Origin: Enterococcus haemoperoxidus ATCC BAA-382
Lineage (GTDB): Bacteria; Bacillota; Bacilli; Lactobacillales; Enterococcaceae
NCBI RefSeq assembly: GCF_000407165.1
Contig: NZ_KE136479.1
Span: 1,189,464-1,253,463, forward strand
Reading direction: 5' to 3'
DNA: 64,000 nucleotides
Shown: piece after piece, positions 57,493 to 64,000 of the stretch
How the letters are laid out: each line of letters begins with the position of its first letter
Numbering within the stretch: the stretch's first letter is position 1
Position numbers and translations under genes: made by a program
Notes under the pieces: model-generated
Told to the model about the DNA's origin: nothing
The model's input: the letters and a program-made list of their open reading frames with translations, nothing else
Database searches by the model: none

Positions 57493-58251
57493 TTATTTTT
57501 TTGCTTCTTGTAAAATATTGATTTTCTCGATGCGGATATCTTTCTTAGGTTTATCTTGTTCGCCAGTTTCAGCAGAGGCGATTTTATCTACAACATCCAT
57601 ACCTTTAGTTACTTGACCGAAAACAGTATGTTTGCCGTCTAGGTAAGGTGTACCACCTTTTTTGTAAGCATCGATAATTTTTTCTGGATAATCATCTTTT
57701 AATAAGCCATCTGACTTATCCTCAGCATTTTGAACAATAAAGAATTGGCTACCGTTAGTGCCATTACCTTTTTCATCTTTACCAGCATTAGCCATTGATA
57801 GGGCGCCGCGTAGGTTGTACAACTGGTCAGAGATTTCATCATCAAAAGAGTCATTCCAAATACTTTCACCACCTGTGCCATCACCCTTAGGGTCTCCCCC
57901 TTGGATCATGAAATCTTTGATAACGCGATGGAACGTAACATTATTATAATAACCATCTTTTGCATGTGTCATGAAGTTTTCAACCGTTTTTGGTGCTTGT
58001 TTAGGAAATAGTTTGATTTCAATTGTTCCTTCTGTTGTGACCAATTCAACTAAATCTTCTTCTTCACTAACTGTATCTGACAATTGAGGCAATTCTAGTG
58101 AATTTAAATCGACAGATTCAGACGTTTTCGTATCAGTAGAAGAAGTAGCAGAAGAATCCGCAGGTTTTTTCTCATTTTTAGGTCCACAAGCTGCAAATAA
58201 TACTAATGATGTTAAAAGAGCAGTCGCAGCGATGAATTTTTTTGTTTTCAT
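57493..58251 (-). CDS. Cyclophilin-type peptidyl-prolyl isomerase lipoprotein
   Basis: 252-aa lipoprotein. The signal peptide ends in the lipobox LFAAC (Cys near residue 22). A Ser/Thr/Asp-rich linker (about 25-60) leads to a cyclophilin domain with FHRVIKDFMIQGGDPKGDG (about 107-125), GALSMANAG and GSQFFIV (near 168-174). It should help fold secreted proteins at the membrane outer face. The ATG at 58251 follows AAAGGAAGA; a TTG at 58272 is on the far side of that site. The cleavage enzyme LspA is encoded at 24693. Confidence 0.93.
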   Translation of the reverse strand: MKTKKFIAATALLTSLVLFAACGPKNEKKPADSSATSSTDTKTSESVDLNSLELPQLSDTVSEEEDLVELVTTEGTIEIKLFPKQAPKTVENFMTHAKDGYYNNVTFHRVIKDFMIQGGDPKGDGTGGESIWNDSFDDEISDQLYNLRGALSMANAGKDEKGNGTNGSQFFIVQNAEDKSDGLLKDDYPEKIIDAYKKGGTPYLDGKHTVFGQVTKGMDVVDKIASAETGEQDKPKKDIRIEKINILQEAKK

Positions 58252-58428
58252 AAAGTTAAGTCTTCCTTTCAATAATAGTTACATCTCATAATAACAAATC
58301 CTCTTTAGAACTGCTAGTCAAAATGGGGAAATTTTAAGATTCTCAAAAGGTGTAGACCACTTTTTATTATTCTGCTATAATGAAAATGCATACATTATAA
58401 TCAATACAAATCTTAGGAGGCAGTAATA

Positions 58429-59523
58429 ATGGGAAAATTAGGTATTTCTATTTATCCAGAACGTTCAACTTTTGAAAAGGACAAAGCATATCTAGATTTA
58501 GCACATAAATATGGATTTAAGCGTGTTTTTACAAGTTTACTTCAAATCACAGAAGACAAAGAAAAGGTTTTAGCAGAGTTTAAAAAAGTTGTTGATTACG
58601 CTAACAGTCTTGGAATGGAAGTGATGGTCGACATTAATCCTGCCTTATTTGAACAATTAGAAATTTCTTATGATGACTTATCATTTTTTGATGAAATGGG
58701 TGCGTATGGTGTCCGTTTAGATGTTGGTTTTACTGGTGCTGAAGAAGCGAAAATGACTCGCAATCCATACGGCATCAAAATCGAAATTAACATGAGTACA
58801 GGAACAAGTTATGTAGACAATATTATGAGTTACTCACCGAATACAGATAACTTATTGGGTTCACATAATTTCTATCCACATCGTTATTCTGGTTTAGGCT
58901 ATGATCATTTTGTTTTTTGTTCTGAAAAATTTAGAAAATACAATTTAAACACAATGGCTTTTGTGAACTCACACGATGCAACATTTGGGCCTTGGCCGAC
59001 GCAAGATGGCTTGTGTTCATTAGAGGATCACCGCGATCTAGAAATCGCTACACAAGTGAAACACTTAGTATTAACTGGTTTGATCGATGATATCTTAGTT
59101 GGTAATGCCTATGCATCTGAGGCTGAATTAAAAGCGATGTCCGAGGCGTTCAAGGCTGAATACCCATCTGTGAAAGTAGATGTTGCAAAAGATATTACAG
59201 ATGATGAAAGAGAAGTCTTGTTCACAAGCCTTCATAGCTATCGTGGAGACCGTTCAGAATATATATTGCGTTCAACTATGACACGTATTCACTTTAAAGA
59301 CCGTGCCTTTCCTGCTCATAACACAAAAGATATGACAAAAGGAGATGTTTTGATCGACAATGTTGGATATGGTCAGTACAAAGGTGAAACACAAATTGCC
59401 TTGAAAGAAATGAAAAATGATGGACGAGTGAATATTGTTGGACGTATTTCTGACGATGAATTATTCTTATTAGATTTCTTGAAACCTTGGTCTAGTTTTA
59501 AATTAATTGAAAATAATAAATAA
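58429..59523 (+). CDS. MupG-like (DUF871) TIM-barrel protein
   Basis: 364-aa protein of the DUF871 family. A TIM barrel starts with LGISIYPERSTFEKDKAYLD, broken here after LGISIYPERST, with FTSLLQITE (about 34-42) and RLDVGFTGAEEAKMT near 96-110. A smaller cyclophilin-like domain follows from about 250. Staphylococcal MupG hydrolyses 6-phospho-MurNAc-GlcNAc from cell-wall turnover. Here no PTS permease or MurQ gene is adjacent, so specificity is uncertain. AGGAGGC precedes the ATG. Confidence 0.85.
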   Translation: MGKLGISIYPERSTFEKDKAYLDLAHKYGFKRVFTSLLQITEDKEKVLAEFKKVVDYANSLGMEVMVDINPALFEQLEISYDDLSFFDEMGAYGVRLDVGFTGAEEAKMTRNPYGIKIEINMSTGTSYVDNIMSYSPNTDNLLGSHNFYPHRYSGLGYDHFVFCSEKFRKYNLNTMAFVNSHDATFGPWPTQDGLCSLEDHRDLEIATQVKHLVLTGLIDDILVGNAYASEAELKAMSEAFKAEYPSVKVDVAKDITDDEREVLFTSLHSYRGDRSEYILRSTMTRIHFKDRAFPAHNTKDMTKGDVLIDNVGYGQYKGETQIALKEMKNDGRVNIVGRISDDELFLLDFLKPWSSFKLIENNK

Positions 59524-59530
59524 AATAGAA

Positions 59531-59573
59531 TTGAGAGCAAACAAAGGGAACTTAAAACTTTTGTTTGCTTTCA
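59531..59573 (+). terminator. Terminator of the MupG-like gene
   Basis: GAGAGCAAACAAA pairs with TTTGTTTGCTTTC, followed by a T-rich tract. Confidence 0.75.
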
Positions 59574-59651
59574 TTTTTCTTTCTTAAGATTTATACTAAT
59601 TAATTCAAAATGATTTCTTTCGATAAAATAAAAAGAAAAGAGGTGACATTT

Positions 59652-60281
59652 ATGGAAAAAGAACTAAGTGTTTTATTAGCAAAACTTCAAGGGATTGCAC
59701 AAACGGGGAAAAAATATGGAAAAGATATTTTTGATCAAGAACGATACGACGAACTTTCTAAGGTAACAAAACAGTTAATAGAAACTTTGTACCCTAGTTT
59801 ATCTGATAAAGAGTTAACAGTTCTTCTCGAAAAAGACGAAGGATATGCAACGCCAAAAGTAGATATTCGAGCAGTTATCTTCAATCAAGAAGGGAAGTTA
59901 TTGCTGGTAAAAGAAAAAAGTGACAACTGCTGGGCTTTGCCAGGAGGTTGGGCTGATATTGGCTATTCACCGAAAGAAATTGCTGAAAAAGAAACAATGG
60001 AAGAAGCAGGAATATCCGTTATAGCTGAGCGCTTGATTGCCGTGTTAGATATGTCAAAACATGATTTCCCCCCTAAATTGACTTATGTTTATAAATTTTT
60101 TATTCAATGTGTCGCTGAAAATCAAGAATTAAAAACTGGAATTGAGACGAATGATGCTGGCTATTTTTCACTACAAGAAATTTATTTGCTTGCTCTCTCT
60201 AAACAACGAAACATCATCGATAATTTTGAAATGATTTTTGCTGATTATCAAAATGAAAAAAATATCATGATTTGTGATTAG
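59652..60281 (+). CDS. NUDIX hydrolase with N-terminal helical domain
   Basis: 209-aa NUDIX enzyme. The first 60 residues form the NUDIX N-terminal domain (PF12535-type, with an LAKLQGIAQTGKKYGKDIFD stretch near the start). The NUDIX box follows in GGWADIGYSPKEIAEKETM, then EEAGI, with the metal-binding Glu pair intact. Relatives hydrolyse ADP-ribose, nucleoside diphosphate sugars or CDP-choline. The ATG at 59652 follows AGAGGTGAC; an ATG at 59610 has no site. Monocistronic. Confidence 0.87.
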   Translation: MEKELSVLLAKLQGIAQTGKKYGKDIFDQERYDELSKVTKQLIETLYPSLSDKELTVLLEKDEGYATPKVDIRAVIFNQEGKLLLVKEKSDNCWALPGGWADIGYSPKEIAEKETMEEAGISVIAERLIAVLDMSKHDFPPKLTYVYKFFIQCVAENQELKTGIETNDAGYFSLQEIYLLALSKQRNIIDNFEMIFADYQNEKNIMICD

Positions 60282-60403
60282 CATTGCGAAAATGCCAATA
60301 AAACATTATACTATTTAAGGATTTGAAAAAAATAGTATCATTTGTTATTTATTTAAGAAAAGCATATTTTATGAGTGATACGTTTAAAATGGGGAGTAAT
60401 AGG

Positions 60404-61336
60404 ATGAATCGCATAGTAAAAATTTTGATAGCTATAGTTGTTTTAGTTGTAATCGTACTAACAGGAGCAGGGATGTATTTCTATAATTATGCTGTTGTTC
60501 CTTCAACAAAAGATTTCTTAGCTGGGGATACACCAGGAACCGATGTTGAAGCTAAAACACCAGAAGAAAAATGGTTTAAAGACAAAAATAATCGTTCATA
60601 TTGGGATTTGACGTCTAAAGATGGATTAAAGTTAAAAGCAATTTATTTACCTGCTGAAGAGAAAACGGATAAAAATGTTATTATGGCTCATGGGTATATG
60701 GGAAGCGCCGAGACAATGGCGAGCTTTGCTAAAATGTACCATGACTGGGGTTATAATGTTTTAGTGCCGGATGCTCGAGGACATGGTGAAAGTGAAGGCG
60801 ATTATATTGGTTTTGGCTGGCCAGAGCGAAAAGACTATCTTCAATGGATCGATAAAATGGTTACTGAAAATGGTAAAGATAGTCAAATCACTTTATACGG
60901 TATTAGTATGGGTGGTGCCACAGTCATGATGACTAGCGGCGAAAAACTACCTGAAAATGTCAAAGCGATCGTGGAAGATTGTGGCTACTCAACTGTAAAT
61001 GGGGAACTCGCTTATCAATTGAAAGATATGTTCAATTTACCGGCGTTCCCACTAGTTCCGGTTACAAGTTTGATTACTAAAATTCGTGCAGGTTATTTCT
61101 TTGGCGAAGCAAGTTCTGTCGCCCAATTGAAGAAAAATAAAGTACCAATGTTGTTTATTCACGGAGATGCAGATAAATTTGTGCCATTTAAAATGTTGAA
61201 TGAAGTATATAATGCAACGGATGCACCAAAAGAAAAATTTGTCGTAAAAGGTGCAGAACATGCTAAAGCTTATACCGTTGATCCAGAAGCTTATAAGAAA
61301 AAAGTTGAAAGCTTTTTAACTAAATATGTAGATTAA
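60404..61336 (+). CDS. Membrane-anchored alpha/beta hydrolase
   Basis: 310-aa protein with one N-terminal transmembrane anchor (about residues 5-25) and an external alpha/beta-hydrolase domain. The oxyanion region MAHGYMGSAE, DARGHGESEGD, the nucleophile elbow YGISMGGA (Ser), the acid in IHGDADKFVP (Asp) and the final His in KGAEHAKAY form a complete triad. Relatives act as esterases or peptidases. The ATG at 60404 follows GGGGAG by 7 bases; upstream in-frame starts at 60323 and 60371 lack sites. Substrate unknown. Confidence 0.87.
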   Translation: MNRIVKILIAIVVLVVIVLTGAGMYFYNYAVVPSTKDFLAGDTPGTDVEAKTPEEKWFKDKNNRSYWDLTSKDGLKLKAIYLPAEEKTDKNVIMAHGYMGSAETMASFAKMYHDWGYNVLVPDARGHGESEGDYIGFGWPERKDYLQWIDKMVTENGKDSQITLYGISMGGATVMMTSGEKLPENVKAIVEDCGYSTVNGELAYQLKDMFNLPAFPLVPVTSLITKIRAGYFFGEASSVAQLKKNKVPMLFIHGDADKFVPFKMLNEVYNATDAPKEKFVVKGAEHAKAYTVDPEAYKKKVESFLTKYVD

Positions 61337-61341
61337 TGATG

Positions 61342-61378
61342 ATCGTCATCCAGTTTGAATCACTGGTGACGATTTTTT
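61342..61378 (+). terminator. Terminator of the hydrolase gene
   Basis: ATCGTCATCCAG pairs with CTGGTGACGAT (one bulge) around a 9-base loop, followed by six T. Confidence 0.85.
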
Positions 61379-61498
61379 AAAGCAGAAAAGTGGGGTTATA
61401 TTAGAATAAAGTTTTATTTAAATGCTAGTCGTGCTAATTTTACTATGCATCCACTAGAATTCTTTGATATGATAATAGAAAGAAATGAGGTAAAATAG

Positions 61499-62389
61499 AT
61501 GGAAGAACAAATTATTGACTATCTGCATTACTTACAAATAGAACGAGGGCTTTCCCTTAACACAAGAAAAAGCTATGAACGAGACTTACATAAATATGTC
61601 ACTTTTCTAAAAGAGCAGAAGATCGAAACTTGGCAAGTGATTGACCGTTATATAATTATGGAATATTTACAAACATTGTATAATGAGAACAACTCATCTG
61701 CGACAATTATTCGAATGATTTCAAGTCTTAGAGGTTTTCATCAGTTTTTAAGACAAGAACGATTGACAGATCACGACCCAATGCAGCATATCGATTCACC
61801 TAAAAAAGCACAAAAACTCCCTAGTACACTGTCTGTAGAAGAAGTTACTTCACTGATTGAAACACCAGATACAACCAAACCTTTAGGCGTAAGAAACCGA
61901 ACAATTTTAGAGGTCATGTATGCTACTGGACTTCGAGTGAGTGAGCTTGTAGAACTAAAAATAGGGGATTTACACTTATCAATGGGATTATTACAGACAA
62001 TTGGTAAAGGGGATAAAGAACGGATCATTCCCTTAGGTGATTACGCGATTCAATGGATTGAAAAATACCTAGAAGAAGCACGGCCTGTTTTGATCAAAAA
62101 AAATCAAAGTGAGACACATTTGTTTGTAAATCATCATGGTAAGCCGTTATCACGCCAAGGAGTTTGGAAAAATTTAAAACAAATCGTCCGAGAAGCAGGG
62201 ATCAATAAGAATATAACGCCACATACATTGCGACATAGCTTTGCGACACATTTATTGGAAAATGGTGCGGATTTGAGAATTGTACAAGAACTACTCGGAC
62301 ACGCAGATATTTCTACAACTCAAATTTATACCCATATTACAAAACAGCGGATGGCAGATGTTTACAAACAACACTTCCCAAGAGCTTAA
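61499..62389 (+). CDS. xerD: Site-specific tyrosine recombinase XerD
   Basis: 296-aa tyrosine recombinase that resolves chromosome dimers at dif with a partner Xer. The SAM-like N-terminal core-binding domain (about 1-85) precedes the catalytic domain with Arg in ATGLRVSEL (about 147), HTLRHSFATHLLENG (His-x-x-Arg, about 242-256), LGHADIS and the nucleophile Tyr in TTQIYTH (about 279). AAATGAGG precedes the ATG. Order xerD-ribT-scpA-scpB is the usual Firmicute arrangement, so it is the chromosomal housekeeping enzyme, not a phage integrase. Confidence 0.95.
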   Translation: MEEQIIDYLHYLQIERGLSLNTRKSYERDLHKYVTFLKEQKIETWQVIDRYIIMEYLQTLYNENNSSATIIRMISSLRGFHQFLRQERLTDHDPMQHIDSPKKAQKLPSTLSVEEVTSLIETPDTTKPLGVRNRTILEVMYATGLRVSELVELKIGDLHLSMGLLQTIGKGDKERIIPLGDYAIQWIEKYLEEARPVLIKKNQSETHLFVNHHGKPLSRQGVWKNLKQIVREAGINKNITPHTLRHSFATHLLENGADLRIVQELLGHADISTTQIYTHITKQRMADVYKQHFPRA

Positions 62390-62416
62390 AGAATAAAAAA
62401 GAGAGAAGGTGAGATC

Positions 62417-62779
62417 ATGTTAACTTATTATCGAAAAGAGCAGCGTAAAATTGCGATGGGTTTATTAAGTTTTCATCAAAAATTAACAGAGTACCATTCA
62501 CTGCTAAAAGAATTAGACATGTATGAAACAGAAGATAACTTGCATTTACTTTTTTGGACACCAGTTGGGGAACAAAACATTCAAGGAATCGTAGGAATAG
62601 AAGTAGAAACGTCTGAAGCGATGATTTTACATGATATATCGATCAACCCTTCTTTTAGAGGAGAGAAGCTTGGGTTTGACTTACTAAATGAAGTTAGGGA
62701 GTTGTATCCTGAGACAAAAATTTATGGCACATTAGCCACATCCGCTTATTTATCTAAGTGGAAAGAACACAATGCTTGA
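62417..62779 (+). CDS. ribT: RibT-like GNAT-family protein
   Basis: 120-aa small acetyltransferase-fold protein. The central ILHDISINPSFRGEKLGFDL stretch (about 76-95) carries the acetyl-CoA loop (RGEKLG). In Firmicutes this gene, called ribT, lies between xerD or the rib operon and scpA; the role in riboflavin metabolism is not proven. AGAAGGTGAG precedes the ATG. Close spacing suggests co-transcription with xerD and scpA. Confidence 0.82.
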   Translation: MLTYYRKEQRKIAMGLLSFHQKLTEYHSLLKELDMYETEDNLHLLFWTPVGEQNIQGIVGIEVETSEAMILHDISINPSFRGEKLGFDLLNEVRELYPETKIYGTLATSAYLSKWKEHNA

Positions 62780-62817
62780 ATTTTATGGTAAACTAAAGAG
62801 TTGAAAAAGAAAGTTGG

Positions 62818-63603
62818 ATGATCTTGCAGGAAATTAATGTGAAATTGGATGTATTTGAAGGACCACTCGATCTTCTTTTACATTTGATTCAAAAATTGGA
62901 AATCGATATTTATGACATTCCGATTGCTGCAGTAACGGAACAGTATATGAACTATATCCATACAATGAAAACGTTGGAGTTAGAAATTGCTGGGGAATAT
63001 CTAGTGATGGCAGCAACATTGATGGCAATCAAAAGTAAGATGCTTTTGCCCAAACAAGAGTTGGAAATGACAGAAGACGATGAAATCTTAGATGGTGAAG
63101 ACCCACGAGATGCGTTGGTTGCTCAATTATTAGAATATCGTAAATTTAAATATGCAGCGGGTCTTTTGCATGAAAAAGAATCTGAAAGAAGTCTTTATTA
63201 TACAAAAGAACCCATGGACATAGATGAATATAAAGAAGACAATCCTTTATTGGAACCGAATCAACTGAATACAATCGATCTTTTTCTAGCTTTTCATGCA
63301 ATGCTAGAAAAGAAAAAAAGTCGTCAGCCAGTCGAAACAACGGTTACTGGAGATGATGTATCGATTGAAGAAAAGATTGCAACAATCACGCAAAAAATGT
63401 GTCAGATCGATCGGAATACACCGATAAACTTTGAGTCTTTTTTTACGAACTATTCTAAACAAGAAGTTGTTACGACCTTTATGGCTTTGTTGGAATTGAT
63501 GAAAAAAGGGGTCGTTCATGTAGAACAAGAGGACAATTATAGTACCATTTTACTCTATAATACATCCGAAGAGATTGAAACAAGTACGGAGGAAACAGCG
63601 TGA
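62818..63603 (+). CDS. scpA: Segregation and condensation protein A
   Basis: 261-aa kleisin that bridges the SMC heads. The N-terminal KLDVFEGPLDLLLHLIQKLE (about 8-27) is the family signature, followed by IYDIPIAAVTEQYMNYI. The C-terminal winged helix (about 190-250) is present. The start could be the ATG at 62818 or the TTG at 62824, which has GGATGATC just upstream and would give MQEINVKL. It overlaps scpB by four bases (GTGA), so ScpA and ScpB are made together for chromosome condensation. Confidence 0.95.
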   Translation: MILQEINVKLDVFEGPLDLLLHLIQKLEIDIYDIPIAAVTEQYMNYIHTMKTLELEIAGEYLVMAATLMAIKSKMLLPKQELEMTEDDEILDGEDPRDALVAQLLEYRKFKYAAGLLHEKESERSLYYTKEPMDIDEYKEDNPLLEPNQLNTIDLFLAFHAMLEKKKSRQPVETTVTGDDVSIEEKIATITQKMCQIDRNTPINFESFFTNYSKQEVVTTFMALLELMKKGVVHVEQEDNYSTILLYNTSEEIETSTEETA

Positions 63604-64000
63604 CCACAGTTAGTCAAATCGAAGCGATTTTATTTGTTGTTGGTGAAGAAGGAATTGGTTTAGAAGAATTGTCTTATTTATTAGGACTATCTACCGCCAA
63701 AACATATGAAGCATTGACCGCTTTAAAAGAGCGCTATGAATCAGATGAACAAACCGCATTAAATATTTTAGAAGTTGGAAATCACTTTATATTATCTACG
63801 AAAAAAAACTTTGCGCCGTTATTAAAAAAATATGCACAATCACCTATCTCGAATTCTTTGTCCCAAGCAGCCCTTGAGACATTGTCGATCGTTGCTTACA
63901 AGCAGCCAATTTCAAGAGTAGAAGTAGATGAGATTAGAGGTGTTCAGTCAGCAGGGTCTATGCAAAAATTAGTTGCTCGCCAACTGATTGAAGAAAAAGG
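63600..64000 (+). CDS. scpB: Segregation and condensation protein B (truncated by window end)
   Basis: At least 133 residues of ScpB, running off the window. It starts at a GTG overlapping the scpA stop, with GGAGG upstream. The conserved SQIEAILFVVGEEG (about 5-18) and SIVAYKQPISRVEVDEIRGV (about 96-115) mark the two winged-helix domains that clamp ScpA. No lesion is visible in the part shown. Confidence 0.93.
   Translation, partial: MTTVSQIEAILFVVGEEGIGLEELSYLLGLSTAKTYEALTALKERYESDEQTALNILEVGNHFILSTKKNFAPLLKKYAQSPISNSLSQAALETLSIVAYKQPISRVEVDEIRGVQSAGSMQKLVARQLIEEK

Noticed and set aside
61499-62389. Tyrosine recombinase as evidence of a prophage or integrative element
   Set aside because: Its length, motifs and position before ribT-scpA-scpB identify it as housekeeping XerD; no other mobile genes or att repeats are seen.

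Overview
The window is chromosomal DNA of a low-GC Gram-positive bacterium, almost certainly an Enterococcus related to E. faecalis. The evidence is EbsA- and EbsC-like genes flanking an RNase HI gene, a PyrR-attenuated pyr operon directly behind lspA-rluD, class 1B PyrD with PyrK, enterococcal-type lipoproteins, an anchored surface protein, AGGAGG-type ribosome binding sites and several TTG/GTG starts. I see no rRNA, tRNA, CRISPR, phage or IS element. This is mostly core genome with small accessory patches.

Layout. 1-2.8 kb: a TrpXYZ-like ABC importer behind a terminator or leader hairpin. 2.8-5.3 kb: a two-subunit ThrE-type exporter, a tiny membrane protein and a Cof-type HAD phosphatase. 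5.4-9 kb: a two-component system converging on an odd ABC pair whose ATPase has no Walker A. 9-14.2 kb: lipoteichoic acid synthase, an RlmI-like methyltransferase and a membrane glucosyltransferase. 14.2-20.5 kb: a LysR gene divergent from a flavoenzyme, AroE, MFS and AroD operon that looks like quinate/shikimate catabolism. 20.6-22.4 kb: the ebs-like genes and a cold-shock gene. 22.5-23.4 kb: a decayed fhs gene. 23.6-26.1 kb: two unknown genes, lspA and rluD. 26.1-38.1 kb: the complete pyrimidine operon (pyrR-uraA-pyrB-pyrC-carA-carB-pyrK-pyrD-pyrF-pyrE). 38.3-39.9 kb: an alpha-carbonic anhydrase and a LysR regulator. 40-42.5 kb: two divergent aminotransferases. 42.5-46.1 kb: pstS with a PhoP-box array, converging with phoPR. 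46.2-53.5 kb: a DUF523 gene and the ylxM-ffh and rpsP-khpA core genes, split by an accessory block (tag, FMN reductase, anchored adhesin). 53.5-57.5 kb: a DUF1576 membrane protein with a partner, a TetR regulator, a YxeA-like protein and a dead FlaR-like kinase gene. 57.5-64 kb: a cyclophilin lipoprotein, MupG, NUDIX, an alpha/beta hydrolase, and xerD-ribT-scpA-scpB, the last cut by the window end.

How the genes work together. The pyr operon takes bicarbonate, glutamine and aspartate to UMP and is controlled by PyrR attenuation; the carbonic anhydrase just downstream could supply bicarbonate for CarAB. PhoPR probably drives pstS through five TTTACA-like boxes. The AroE/AroD cluster probably feeds on or respires plant quinate/shikimate rather than making aromatic amino acids.

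The most unusual items are a structured, covarying intergenic element found before the quinate-type operon (two tandem copies) and before pyrB, the Walker-A-less ABC protein, the two pseudogenes (fhs and flaR-like), the non-canonical LLKTG sorting signal, and an internally duplicated DUF1576 protein. I do not see a clear wholly new multi-gene system. The covarying repeat and the flavoenzyme cluster are the best candidates for new biology.
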